40,370 bases of DNA from Alphaproteobacteria bacterium (GCA_017522445.1 JAFWZK010000039.1:1-40370); one strand, 5' to 3'; counted from the stretch's first letter, positions 1 to 8,061 are shown. Notes: generated from the letters alone by a model not told the origin. Program-made: numbers and translations.

Positions 1-240
1 TACAAATGTTCGTGGTAAGGCATCGCGTAAAATTGAACCAGGGAATTTTAGTGGAAACTATATTGATTTTGGCGTGCGGGAAGGGGATGTATTTAAATGG
101 TCTGATAGATGCGGGGGCTGATATCATCGGGGGCAGTGCTGACCTGGGGGGCAGTACAAATGTTCGTGGTAAGGCATCGCGTAAAATTGAACCAGGGAAT
201 TTTAGTGGAAACTATATTGATTTTGGCGTGCGGGAAGGGG
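1..240. repeat. 86-bp perfect direct repeat (1-86 and 155-240) inside transketolase
   Basis: Bases 1-86 are identical to 155-240. The pattern fits a 154-bp tandem duplication whose first copy is cut by the window edge. The offset is not a multiple of three, so copy 1 in the transketolase frame runs into a stop shortly after the junction at 86/87. Copy 2 is in frame with the rest of the gene. A contig-end assembly artefact is the simplest reading; a real frameshifting duplication is possible. Confidence 0.9.
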
Positions 241-965
241 CAATGGCTGCAATTTTAAACGGGTTGGCATTGTCTGGAAAACGTGTGTTTGGTTCTACGT
301 TCCTGGTGTTCAGTGATTATATGCGGCCAGCAATGCGATTGTCGGCACTGTCAGGACTGCCTGTTATTTATGTCCTGACGCATGACAGTGTTGCTGTGGG
401 CGAAGATGGACCAACACATCAACCAATTGAACAATTGCCTTCGCTGCGTCTGATTCCAAATATGAACGTGTTCAGACCATGTAATAAAATGGAAGTTGCC
501 TGGGCGTGGGAAAGGGCGCTGACCGAAAAAAATACACCTTCGTGTATTGTGCTGACGCGGCAAAAAATAAAACTGATAGAACCGCCAATCGGTGCAGAAA
601 TAAACCGTGGTGCCTATGTTATTAAAAATGCACAAACGAAAAATGTGCGGGCAACCATTCTGGCCACCGGCAGCGAAGTGCCACTGGCTGTGCAGGTTGC
701 AGATAAATTGGGCAATGCTGTTCAGGTCGTCTCGGTGCCGTCTGTCGCCGATTTCAGACGACAAAATTCAGAATATAAAAATCAAATCTTGCGGGGAATT
801 GTCATCGCAATCGAGGCCGCTGCATCCGCACCATGGTTTGAATTTGCAGATGCTGTTATCGGTGTCGATCGATTCGGTCTCTCGGCCCCAGGAGAGCAAG
901 TGTATGAAAAAATGGGCTTTGACGTAGATGTAATCGTTAATGAAATTCAAAGCAAAATTAAATAA
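87..965 (+). CDS. tkt: Transketolase, C-terminal part (5' truncated)
   Basis: This is the pyrimidine-binding and C-terminal part of transketolase, the thiamine-diphosphate enzyme of the non-oxidative pentose phosphate pathway. The protein shows GGSADLGGS, the GNYIDFGVRE segment carrying the cofactor-activating Glu, and EDGPTHQP, all as in full-length transketolases. The family is about 650 residues; only about 292 are seen here because the gene runs off the left edge. The open frame extends left to position 6, but those residues are an out-of-frame reading of an 86-bp repeat and are not transketolase-like, so annotation starts at the ATG at 87, where family similarity begins. It may simply be the 3' part of a full-length gene, or the C-terminal subunit of a split enzyme. 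The stop overlaps the next start (TAATG), suggesting translational coupling. Confidence 0.85.
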   Translation: MYLNGLIDAGADIIGGSADLGGSTNVRGKASRKIEPGNFSGNYIDFGVREGAMAAILNGLALSGKRVFGSTFLVFSDYMRPAMRLSALSGLPVIYVLTHDSVAVGEDGPTHQPIEQLPSLRLIPNMNVFRPCNKMEVAWAWERALTEKNTPSCIVLTRQKIKLIEPPIGAEINRGAYVIKNAQTKNVRATILATGSEVPLAVQVADKLGNAVQVVSVPSVADFRRQNSEYKNQILRGIVIAIEAAASAPWFEFADAVIGVDRFGLSAPGEQVYEKMGFDVDVIVNEIQSKIK

Positions 966-1663
966 TGGCGGATTATGTTTTTACTTTGTCAGACGGTACA
1001 GAAATTCCGGTTGTAATGTCGGCTCGGCGGGGGATGCGAAATATTACACTGCGACCAAAAATGCAACCAAAACGGGAAATTCATATCTCGCGGCCGTGGT
1101 TGGTGTCGGAAAGTGCAGCAATAAAATTCTTGGTGTCAAAACAAAAATGGATCGAGTGTGTCTTTGCACGGTGTCCAGAAAAAAAGACTCTGCGGCCAGG
1201 TGATGAAATTGAATACCTGGGGCGGCGGGTGCGTTTGCAACATGATGAAAGTCTGCGTGCAAATAAGTTTAGTGATGATGGTGGGGTGCTGGTTGTTGGT
1301 GGCGATTTGCGCATGTTTGAAAGTCGTGTGCGTGATGTGATAAAAAAAGAATTTCTGAATGTGCTGAAAGAAATGGTGCGGATGGCCCCGCGTGAGTTTT
1401 GGCCCAAAAAAATCGCCATACGTGATACTACGTCCCGATGGGGCAGTTGTTCGACCAGTGGTACAATGTCCTTTTCGTGGAGGTTGGCTTTTGCACCGCT
1501 GGATGTTATGCGATATGTGGTAATGCATGAATTGGCGCATAAAAAACATATGAATCATTCACAACAATTTTGGGCAACTGTGCGGGAACTGTATGGGTCG
1601 GGTGTGGAACGGGCAAAACGATGGCTGACCCAGCATGGGGGGAAACTACACAGATATTTTTGA
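965..1663 (+). CDS. YgjP-like (DUF45) zinc metallopeptidase
   Basis: The 232-residue protein has the layout of the YgjP/DUF45 family: a strand-rich N-terminal half, then a WGSCS segment near residue 158, a helix carrying HELAH near residue 188, and a downstream HSQQFW providing the usual third metal ligand. HExxH His and Glu residues are the expected zinc ligands and general base. The cellular substrate of the family is not well established. No signal peptide is seen, so a cytoplasmic location is likely. The start codon overlaps the transketolase stop by one base, so both are probably on one mRNA. No gene follows on this strand for about 370 bp, and a long imperfect inverted repeat with a T tract (1736-1833) may end the transcript. 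Confidence 0.85.
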   Translation: MADYVFTLSDGTEIPVVMSARRGMRNITLRPKMQPKREIHISRPWLVSESAAIKFLVSKQKWIECVFARCPEKKTLRPGDEIEYLGRRVRLQHDESLRANKFSDDGGVLVVGGDLRMFESRVRDVIKKEFLNVLKEMVRMAPREFWPKKIAIRDTTSRWGSCSTSGTMSFSWRLAFAPLDVMRYVVMHELAHKKHMNHSQQFWATVRELYGSGVERAKRWLTQHGGKLHRYF

Positions 1664-1735
1664 TTGCATGATTGTGTGAATACGTACCTGTGGCATCTGT
1701 CGTGTGTTTCCGATATGATATAGATATATCTTTAC

Positions 1736-1833
1736 GGGGCATAAAATACAGGCCACCACCACATTTGTAAACGCCAAGAAATCTTTTCTTTCGTCATTTG
1801 TGTGTTTGGCTGAGATATTTATGCCCCACCTTT
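1736..1833 (+). terminator. Long imperfect inverted repeat with T tract
   Basis: GGGGCATAAAATA (1736-1748) can pair with TATTTATGCCCC (1816-1827) with a single bulged A. Inner parts (GGCCACCACCACA with TGTGTGTTTGGC) pair partly. A T6 run follows at 1830-1835. It lies in the 366-bp gap between the metallopeptidase and hisS. It may end the upstream operon or be a structured RNA. Nothing else recognisable was seen in the gap apart from the hisS promoter region. Confidence 0.4.
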
Positions 1834-1964
1834 TTTGTTGTGATGGTACTTGATTTTTCTGTGCACAGGGAATACAATACCTGTGAAATGTTAATTGAAA
1901 GCTTTGATTTCGTAGTGTTGCATCACGCCCATGCGGGCGAATATTAGCGTGTGGATTTTTTTCT

Positions 1965-1974
1965 GTGATATAAT
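1965..1974 (+). promoter_or_regulatory. Probable hisS -10 element
   Basis: A perfect TATAAT at 1969-1974 lies 55 bp before the hisS start. No good -35 hexamer is visible at 16-18 bp. The hisS start itself has an AGGA ribosome-binding site at 2019-2022. Confidence 0.45.
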
Positions 1975-2029
1975 GGGCATTGTAATCTTGATGCCAAACG
2001 TTTTACATAAAAACAAATAGGATAAAAAA

Positions 2030-3322
2030 ATGGATTTAAAACCAACAAAACCGTTATCTGGATTTATAGAATTAACACCCGTACAGCAAAGATGCTTTGA
2101 TGAATGTGCCAAACGTATGCAAAACGTTCTGCGTGGGGCGGGATTTAATCACCTGGATTTGCCTGCAATTGAACGTGCCGAGGTGCTGACAGATAAAGAT
2201 AATTGGGACGAAATTGAAACGCAGATGTTCCTGTTTCAAAAGGGTGATACCAAGATGGGGTTGCGTTATGATGGTACGGTGGGATTGTCACGATATGTGG
2301 CCGGAAATATTAATAGTCTGGTGTTCCCATTCCGTGCATATCAATTTGCACGAAACTATCGCGGGGAACGTCCACAACGTGGTCGCTATCGCGAGTTTTA
2401 CCAGATGGATTTGGACATTATGGGCATAAACTCGCTGTCGACAAACTATGATGCGGAAATCGTTGCAACATTGTCACGGGTATATGAATCTGTGGCGGAA
2501 TTTATAGGGCCAACAGTTGTTCGTGTCGGAAACAGAAAGTTTTGGAACGCAATGTTTGATTTTCTGAATCTGGACGAAAAACAACGCCGCAGTGCATTTG
2601 TGTTGATAGATAAAAAAGATAAATTAAAAGACTTTCAAAACGCACTGATAGAGGAAATTGGTGAAAATGCCGCAACGAAAATTAACAAGGTATTTTCAGA
2701 TGGTTATCGTTCGTTTTTGAATATGTCTGATAACTTGGATTTGGCGATTTCTGAACTGGACAATTTTATGGAGTTGCTGGATGCCATGGGGATAAAAAAT
2801 GCCAAAATCGACCTGGGGATTATGCGTGGACATGCGTATTATACCGGCGTGGTGTTCGAATTTTTCCTTGAAAACTTTCCAGAACTGGGGGCGATTGGCG
2901 GCGGTGGTCGATATGAAGACCTGGCGTCTAAGTTTTCCAAGACAAAAATTATCGGTGTTGGTGCAGCTGTTGGATTCTCGCGCTTAATGGTGGCATTGAT
3001 GGACGATAATCGTATAAATTTGACGCAGTTCGAGTCGCCTGTTGATGCGGCAGTGCTGTGTATGGGTGCAAATCAGGTTGTGTATTCTATGTCTGTTTTG
3101 GGGGCGTTGCGTGATGCAAAGATTGCGTCTGTGGCATACCTGGATGCAGATAGAAAGTTTAAAAATCAAATCGAGTACGCCGATAAAATTAACGCTAAAT
3201 ACAGTTTGATAATCGGTGAAGATGAAGTAAAAAATCAGGTTGTGTCTGTCAAAAATATGATAACAGGGGAACAGGCCGCGGTTTCGGTTCCCGAGGCAAT
3301 TCGGATGATAAAGGTGGCGTAA
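2030..3322 (+). CDS. hisS: Histidyl-tRNA synthetase
   Basis: A class II synthetase of 430 residues that charges tRNA-His. Motif 2 reads FARNYRGERPQRGRYREFYQ, the histidine-binding HisA motif is RGHAYYTGVVFEF, and motif-3-side GGGGRYEDL is present. A C-terminal anticodon-binding domain follows from about residue 330. These features and the usual length favour hisS over the regulatory paralogue hisZ. The R-G-E-R-P-Q-R-G-R-Y motif 2 loop resembles the general bacterial type; from memory, many alphaproteobacteria carry a divergent HisRS with a different loop, so gene replacement is worth testing. prfA follows after 2 bp, so the two are almost surely co-transcribed. The start at 2030 is supported by an AGGA site 7 bp upstream. 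Confidence 0.93.
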   Translation: MDLKPTKPLSGFIELTPVQQRCFDECAKRMQNVLRGAGFNHLDLPAIERAEVLTDKDNWDEIETQMFLFQKGDTKMGLRYDGTVGLSRYVAGNINSLVFPFRAYQFARNYRGERPQRGRYREFYQMDLDIMGINSLSTNYDAEIVATLSRVYESVAEFIGPTVVRVGNRKFWNAMFDFLNLDEKQRRSAFVLIDKKDKLKDFQNALIEEIGENAATKINKVFSDGYRSFLNMSDNLDLAISELDNFMELLDAMGIKNAKIDLGIMRGHAYYTGVVFEFFLENFPELGAIGGGGRYEDLASKFSKTKIIGVGAAVGFSRLMVALMDDNRINLTQFESPVDAAVLCMGANQVVYSMSVLGALRDAKIASVAYLDADRKFKNQIEYADKINAKYSLIIGEDEVKNQVVSVKNMITGEQAAVSVPEAIRMIKVA

Positions 3323-3324
3323 TT

Positions 3325-4389
3325 ATGATAATAGAAGAAAAATTGCGGGATATTCAAAGACGGGCCGCCGATATCGAAACTCAGATGAATTCTGGGGCCG
3401 TCAGTGGCGATGAATTAACGCGTCTGTCCAAAGAATATTCACGGTTGAACGAAATCTTGCCGCTGATAGGCGAATATTTCCAGGTTGTTGCGGGTATCGA
3501 TGACGCAAAGGAAATGCAATCTGACCCGGAACTGCGAGAGATTGCAAATGAACAATTGACAGAACTGAATCATTTGCTGCCAGATATAGAAAGGCGTTTG
3601 CAAATTGCATTACTGCCACGTGATGCAGCCGATGATAACAGTGTGATTATGGAAATTCGTGCAGGTGTTGGTGGTGAAGAATCTGCACTGTTTGCAGGGG
3701 ACTTGTATAATCAATACAAGTCTTATGCCTTGCGTCAGGGGTGGAAGGTAGAGGTTATCGAAGAAAATGCAACTTCACTGCGTGGATACAAAGAAATCGT
3801 ATTCAAAATTGATGGTGCAGGTGCGTATGGACGTATGAAATTCGAGTCCGGAATTCATCGTGTGCAACGTGTGCCAGAAACCGAGGCAGGTGGTCGTATT
3901 CATACCAGTGCTGCGTCTGTTGCAGTTATGCCCGAGGCCAAAGATATTGACGTTGTAATCGAAGATAAAGATATTCGTATCGATATTTTCCGTGCATCGG
4001 GGGCAGGTGGTCAACATGTTAATAAAACAGACAGTGCAATTCGTATTACGCACTTTCCAACAGGTATCGTGGTGACTTGTCAAAATGAACGCAGCCAATT
4101 GCAGAACAAGACCGCGGCTATGGCTGTTCTGCGGTCCAAGCTGTATGAAAAACAGCGCATGGAACAAGAAAATGCCAGTAACGCGTCGCGTAAATCAATG
4201 GTCGGTTCCGGCGATCGCAGTGAAAAAATACGTACCTATAATTTCCCAGAACAACGTGTGACCGATCATCGTATCAAATTAACCCTGTATAAACTGGATG
4301 ATATTTTGGCCGGCGGGGCGGGGCTGGACGAGATGATTGATGCGTTGATCGCAGCGGATCAATTGGAACAACTGGCAAATATGGAATAA
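3325..4389 (+). CDS. prfA: Peptide chain release factor 1
   Basis: A 354-residue class I release factor reading UAA and UAG. The catalytic GGQ is at residues 228-230 in SGAGGQHVNKTDSA. The stop-codon tripeptide is P-E-T at 184-186, the PxT form typical of RF1 (RF2 has SPF). The N-terminal helical domain (about 1-100) and the domain 2/4 superdomain are complete, and the length is normal. It follows hisS by 2 bp and ends at a strong bidirectional terminator. No HemK/PrmC methyltransferase gene, often found next to prfA, is present here. Confidence 0.96.
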   Translation: MIIEEKLRDIQRRAADIETQMNSGAVSGDELTRLSKEYSRLNEILPLIGEYFQVVAGIDDAKEMQSDPELREIANEQLTELNHLLPDIERRLQIALLPRDAADDNSVIMEIRAGVGGEESALFAGDLYNQYKSYALRQGWKVEVIEENATSLRGYKEIVFKIDGAGAYGRMKFESGIHRVQRVPETEAGGRIHTSAASVAVMPEAKDIDVVIEDKDIRIDIFRASGAGGQHVNKTDSAIRITHFPTGIVVTCQNERSQLQNKTAAMAVLRSKLYEKQRMEQENASNASRKSMVGSGDRSEKIRTYNFPEQRVTDHRIKLTLYKLDDILAGGAGLDEMIDALIAADQLEQLANME

Positions 4390-4412
4390 AATGCGTTTGT
4401 AATTTTTATTAG

Positions 4413-4442
4413 AAAAACACCCGCAACTGCGGGTGTTTTTTG
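4413..4442. terminator. Bidirectional intrinsic terminator, prfA / barrel protein
   Basis: A perfect 12-bp stem (4413-4424 with 4429-4440) and an AACT loop, with A and T tracts on both sides, lies between two convergent genes. Confidence 0.93.
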
Positions 4443-4456
4443 CGTTTCATGCTTTT

Positions 4457-5551
4457 TTAAAATGCGTATTTGATATTCAAACCGCCAATCCAGCCGTCTC
4501 GACCGCCGTCGCGGCGACCAAAGTTGCCGGTAAAGGTAAAGCCCATAACGGATTTTTCCAGAGAAATTCCGTATTCTATAAAGTCATCGACCTGTGGAGT
4601 GGCGATTTGCGTGCCGCCTGTGGATATGTCGCCGCCATCACCCGTGTTCATAACATACGCAACACTTAACGAGCCGTGCCAACCGTTGCCGATGTGTTTA
4701 ATCGCGTGCAAACTGGGCGAAATCTCAAATGTGCCAAATGAATCGTTGGTTAAAATGTCGCCCGATGCAGATGTGTAATCTTCAGACTTAATCCACGTAT
4801 AACCGATGTTTAATCCTGGGACCAGACTGAATGTATCGTCCAGTGCAATTGTGTATGCGGTGCGTACCGTGCCGCCCAGCCAGAAGTTTGTAAATTCATC
4901 AGTTCCAAATGTTGTATCGGCAGAATTGTTTAAAACGCCGCCGTTTAATATTGCATAAACATTCAGGTTGCCAAATTTGTTGCCGTTGTAAATACCAAAA
5001 AATCCACCTTTTTCTGTCAGCTTTATTTCAGAGTCTTTTTGGCTGCCACCAACATATCCCGCGTACATGCCCCATTTTGATGTGCCATTCCACAACTTGG
5101 TTTGACCGCCAGAAATTCCAAAGGTGAATATGTCTGTGTTTGATAAATAACGGGCTGCGTTGTCAAAATTCGCATAATCACGTCCGTGATGCCAGTTTAA
5201 CCAGGTGCCCGTCAACATGGCGTCTGGGTTTAACATGTCGCCACCGCTGCGACCGTCTGCATTGTATTCGCCGTACAGTGGTTCTGTGCCGTATACCGGT
5301 GCGTGGCCGTATGTGGTTTTTGGGTCTTCGGATGACTGTGGGTCAAATGGTTCGATTTTGGTTGCCGTTTTGCCCAGGCCAGTTGCCATAGAACCGCCAA
5401 ATGATGACAGGGCGGTGTTTGTGATTGTGTGCTGGATAGTCATAATGTTATGTGCGGTAATGTTATTTGCATAAATATGTGCATCATATGCATTTGCCCC
5501 AGAAAATCCCGAAAACAATAGGACTGTGGTTATTATACTGATGTTTTTCAT
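4457..5551 (-). CDS. Autotransporter-like outer-membrane beta-barrel protein
   Basis: The 364-residue protein starts with a signal peptide (about residues 1-21, ending at A-N-A). It has an alternating aromatic/polar strand pattern from about residue 110 to the end, and closes with NIKYAF, a C-terminal aromatic of the kind recognised by the BAM complex. These features fit the barrel domain of the autotransporter family or a related porin-like barrel. The region before the barrel is only about 85 residues, so there is no large passenger. The role is unknown; adhesion or transport are guesses. An AGAGAGAAG ribosome-binding site precedes the ATG at 5551. It is convergent with prfA and divergent from aroK. 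Confidence 0.75.
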   Translation of the reverse strand: MKNISIITTVLLFSGFSGANAYDAHIYANNITAHNIMTIQHTITNTALSSFGGSMATGLGKTATKIEPFDPQSSEDPKTTYGHAPVYGTEPLYGEYNADGRSGGDMLNPDAMLTGTWLNWHHGRDYANFDNAARYLSNTDIFTFGISGGQTKLWNGTSKWGMYAGYVGGSQKDSEIKLTEKGGFFGIYNGNKFGNLNVYAILNGGVLNNSADTTFGTDEFTNFWLGGTVRTAYTIALDDTFSLVPGLNIGYTWIKSEDYTSASGDILTNDSFGTFEISPSLHAIKHIGNGWHGSLSVAYVMNTGDGGDISTGGTQIATPQVDDFIEYGISLEKSVMGFTFTGNFGRRDGGRDGWIGGLNIKYAF

Positions 5552-5651
5552 TTTTACTTCTCTCTTTGGTTGTTTTTCAATTATGTCATTATTATACCAT
5601 AAATTCCCAGGTATAAAAACAAGAAAAGCATGATAAAGGGATGGGATGAAC

Positions 5652-5679
5652 TTGTTTTTTTATTAAAATTTGATATCAT
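5652..5679 (+). promoter_or_regulatory. Probable aroK promoter
   Basis: TTGTTT (5652-5657) and TATCAT (5674-5679) are 16 bp apart. Transcription would start only a few bases before the ATG at 5690, giving a very short or absent leader. If the upstream ATG at 5630 is used instead, this reading falls inside the gene. Confidence 0.45.
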
Positions 5680-5689
5680 ATATATCACT

Positions 5690-6259
5690 ATGGCATTAAA
5701 ACGAAAAGTAAAAGAAGAATTTATCGATCGGCCCGTCGTTATGGTTGGCCTGATGGGGGCGGGAAAAACCAGTGTCGGACGTGCGTTGGCACGGCGATTG
5801 GGAATTCCGTTTGTTGATTCCGATAAAGAAATAGAAGCCGCAGCCGGATGTAGCGTGGTTGATATCTTTGCAATGTATGGTGAAGAAGAGTTTCGTCGTG
5901 TCGAACAGAGGGTGATTGAACGCCTGCTGGATACACCACCTGCGTTAAAGGTGATTTCTACGGGCGAGGGCGCCTTTATTACACCGGCGGTACGTGAAAT
6001 GGTGCTGGAACGGGCGTTGTCTGTGTGGTTGCGGGCGGATTTAGACCTGTTGGTGCGACGTACCGAGTCGCGTGATACGCGTCCGCAGTTGTTGAACGCA
6101 GACAGTCGAAAAATTCTGGGCCAGTTGATAGACGAACGTTATAAAATATATGCCTTGGCCGATATTATGGTGGAAACACATGATGAAAGTCTGAGAAAAA
6201 CATTGGGAAAGGTTTTAAGGGCAATAGAGGATTATTCAAATAAACAAGAAAAGGAGTAA
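5690..6259 (+). CDS. aroK: Shikimate kinase
   Basis: Phosphorylates shikimate at the 3-hydroxyl in the chorismate pathway. The Walker A motif GLMGAGKT is at residues 20-27, shikimate-binding DSD at 43-45, EEFRRVE near 70, and the lid region with R-D-T-R-P near 130. The usual GGGAF loop is TGEGAF here, with one Gly replaced by Glu. The start is chosen at 5690 (MALKRKVK) because the 20 residues read from an upstream ATG at 5630 look nothing like the family and contain a promoter-like sequence; the longer form cannot be excluded, as AAGAAA precedes 5630. mscL follows after 3 bp, so the two are one operon. Confidence 0.9.
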   Translation: MALKRKVKEEFIDRPVVMVGLMGAGKTSVGRALARRLGIPFVDSDKEIEAAAGCSVVDIFAMYGEEEFRRVEQRVIERLLDTPPALKVISTGEGAFITPAVREMVLERALSVWLRADLDLLVRRTESRDTRPQLLNADSRKILGQLIDERYKIYALADIMVETHDESLRKTLGKVLRAIEDYSNKQEKE

Positions 6260-6262
6260 AAA

Positions 6263-6841
6263 ATGGCTAAAAAAAGTAACTTATTAAAAGAGTTTAGCAC
6301 TTTTGTTCAACGTGGAAATGCAATCGATATGGCGGTTGGTATCATTGTTGGTAGTGTTATGACAGGGGTGGTAAATTCGCTGGTGAAAGATGTTATTATG
6401 CCACCGATTGGGCTGTTGATTGGTGGTGTTGACTTCTCGCAGTGGTTTTTTGTGTTGAATAATCCGTCTGGCGGGACGTATGAAACGATTGCCCAGGCAC
6501 AGGCGGCAGGTGCGACAACGCTGAATATGGGGCTGTTCTTGAATTCGGTGGTCAGTTTCTTTATAACGATGTTTGCGATATTCCTGTTTGTGCGGACAAT
6601 GAATAAAATGCGTGATAAAAAACCTGCGAATACACACGCGTGCCCATATTGCAAATCGACAATAAATAATGCGGCAATAAAGTGTCCATTTTGCTGCTCG
6701 GATGTAGAGCAGGTCGAGACGGCTGCAGCCGAAGACAGCGACCTGAAAAAAGGCATCAAAACGGTTACAAAACTGGCGGTCGGTGTTGCCGATGATGCAT
6801 TGGGTAAATTGAAAAAAATTAAAAAAATAACAAAACGTTAG
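6263..6841 (+). CDS. mscL: Large-conductance mechanosensitive channel with C-terminal zinc ribbon
   Basis: Inner-membrane channel that opens under osmotic downshock. The N-terminal amphipathic stretch with FVQRGNAIDMAVG, TM1 (about 21-44) and TM2 (about 88-111) are typical of MscL. The protein is 192 residues against about 136 for E. coli, because after TM2 it carries a four-Cys ribbon (C127, C130, C141, C144, plus C145) and a Lys-rich tail. Zinc-ribbon tails occur in some MscL proteins of other bacteria. The ribosome-binding site AAGGAG lies inside the end of aroK, 8 bp before the ATG. A hairpin terminator follows at 6865-6904. Confidence 0.93.
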   Translation: MAKKSNLLKEFSTFVQRGNAIDMAVGIIVGSVMTGVVNSLVKDVIMPPIGLLIGGVDFSQWFFVLNNPSGGTYETIAQAQAAGATTLNMGLFLNSVVSFFITMFAIFLFVRTMNKMRDKKPANTHACPYCKSTINNAAIKCPFCCSDVEQVETAAAEDSDLKKGIKTVTKLAVGVADDALGKLKKIKKITKR

Positions 6842-6864
6842 GTTTGTTTCTTGATAAATCAGAT

Positions 6865-6904
6865 AAACATGGGTTGCAGTCTGTGTAATCCATGTTTTTT
6901 ATTT
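6865..6904 (+). terminator. Intrinsic terminator after mscL
   Basis: An 11-bp stem (6865-6875 with 6887-6897, one G-U pair) is followed directly by a T run to about 6904. Confidence 0.8.
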
Positions 6905-7183
6905 GGTTGTTATTTGGGTTATGTATAGTTGTTGGGGTGGGGCTGGGACAGGTGGGGTAAGTTATGTGCGGTGTTTTTTGATGATGTTTATTAAGAATCT
7001 GTGGATTTGTGTGGGGGTGTCGCCGCGGGTGCATAGAGAGGCGGTTCGTTTGAAATTGTAATTTTTATGATGAGGTTGTGTGATGTTTGTGCTTATCTTT
7101 GTTTAACAAAACGATTTGTTTTTCGTAAAAATGAGACTGTGTAGGGCGGATGCTACAAAGGCGGATAATGTATATTATGTATA
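6905..7183. other. Gene-free stretch
   Basis: No gene, RNA or terminator could be supported here. A degenerate extra copy of the following repeat may lie at about 7140-7183 (GTAG, spacer, CTAC, then an AT-rich tail), but it is too diverged to include with confidence. Confidence 0.5.
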
Positions 7184-7450
7184 GTTTGGTATGCTGGGGC
7201 ATACACAAACGTATACATAATATCGCTTTTTTGGGTTTGGTGTGCTGGAAATTGTTCGGTGTGCTGATGCACACGCAAACGTATACATAATATCGCTTTT
7301 TTGGGTTTGGTGTGCTGGGACACACGCAAATGTGTACATATTATCGATATTTTTTTGTTTGGTGTGTTGGGTACACACAAACGTCTACATGATATCGTTA
7401 ATTTTTTATTTTGGTGTGATGGGACATACGCAAATGTATACATAATATCG
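7184..7450. repeat. Five imperfect ~52-bp tandem repeats with a hairpin core
   Basis: Five units start near 7185, 7234, 7305, 7356 and 7409. Each has TTTGG, a small hairpin (GTGTG, a 6-7 base loop, CACAC), CGCAAA or CACAAA, GTATAC or a close variant, ATAATATCG and a T run. In the first unit both arms change together to GTATG/CATAC, keeping the pairing. Unit two carries an extra partial core. There are no unique spacers, so it is not a CRISPR array. Frames open through it on the minus strand are a by-product of the repeat. Confidence 0.85.
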
Positions 7451-7463
7451 CCAATGGTGAGTC

Positions 7464-7688
7464 GTGGCCGTTAAAATTGTTCTGCTGTGTGGGATGTGGT
7501 GCGTGCCTGTGGGGCTGATGAATTGTGCTGAACGTATATTTGTCTGCCCAGGTCGCTGAAAATCGATTTGGTTAAGTGGCTGTTAAAATTGTTCTGGTGT
7601 GTGGGATGTGGTACATGCACTGTGACGCTGATGAATTGTGTTGAACGTATATTTGTCTGCCCAGGTCGCTGAAAATCGATTTGGTTAA
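7464..7688. repeat. Tandem pair of 112/113-bp repeats
   Basis: 7464-7575 and 7576-7688 are directly adjacent copies with about eight differences, all in the first 70 bases; the last ~45 bases are identical. They follow the 52-bp repeats and do not share their sequence. No reading frame with protein-like features was found. Confidence 0.9.
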
Positions 7689-7962
7689 TTTGTGTATTGG
7701 CCAATACTGTTGTGGTTTTATATCTTTGGATTGGTTTATGAACGTTGGTTTGAATAAAACTTTGTTGTGAAGTTGTGCGATGTTTTCTGATTTTGTTTAA
7801 GTTAATATTTTACTGTTAAAGTGCAATATATCTTTTTGTAATCAGACTTATAATTTAATTTATCTGTTTATTGTGTGGGTACGGGTGTGGGCTGAAAAAA
7901 ATGCTTAAAAGTGGTTAAACATGCCAAAAAATGTGATTTTTGCCCTGCTCTGAGCCAAAAAA
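7689..7962. other. AT-rich gene-free stretch
   Basis: A TATAAT occurs at 7849-7854 without a matching -35. Nothing else could be supported. Confidence 0.4.
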
Positions 7963-8058
7963 ATGAAAAAAGTGGCGGATTTCTGCGGGTTTGCGGCGAA
8001 AAATGGCCGATGGGGCGATAAAATTTGTGTTTTTTTTGGTGGGGGATTGATTTTGTGA
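7963..8058 (+). CDS. Possible 31-residue small protein
   Basis: A short frame starts MKKVADFCGFAAK and ends LIL, with the stop 3 bp before a strong hairpin with a T run on this strand. There is no clear ribosome-binding site and no recognised family. It may be chance sequence next to a bidirectional terminator. Confidence 0.2.
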   Translation: MKKVADFCGFAAKNGRWGDKICVFFGGGLIL

Positions 8059-8061
8059 AGA

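Noticed and set aside
1891-2112. Minus-strand frame over the hisS leader
   Set aside because: It overlaps the hisS start and has no ribosome-binding site.
2030-3322. HisZ, the regulatory paralogue
   Set aside because: Motif 2, the HisA motif and the C-terminal anticodon domain are all present, and it is paired with prfA rather than his genes.
7184-7450. CRISPR array
   Set aside because: Units are contiguous and imperfect, with no unique spacers and no cas genes in the window.
7065-7704. Minus-strand frames running through the tandem repeats
   Set aside because: Several frames are open at once because of the repeat period; they lack ribosome-binding sites and protein-like composition.
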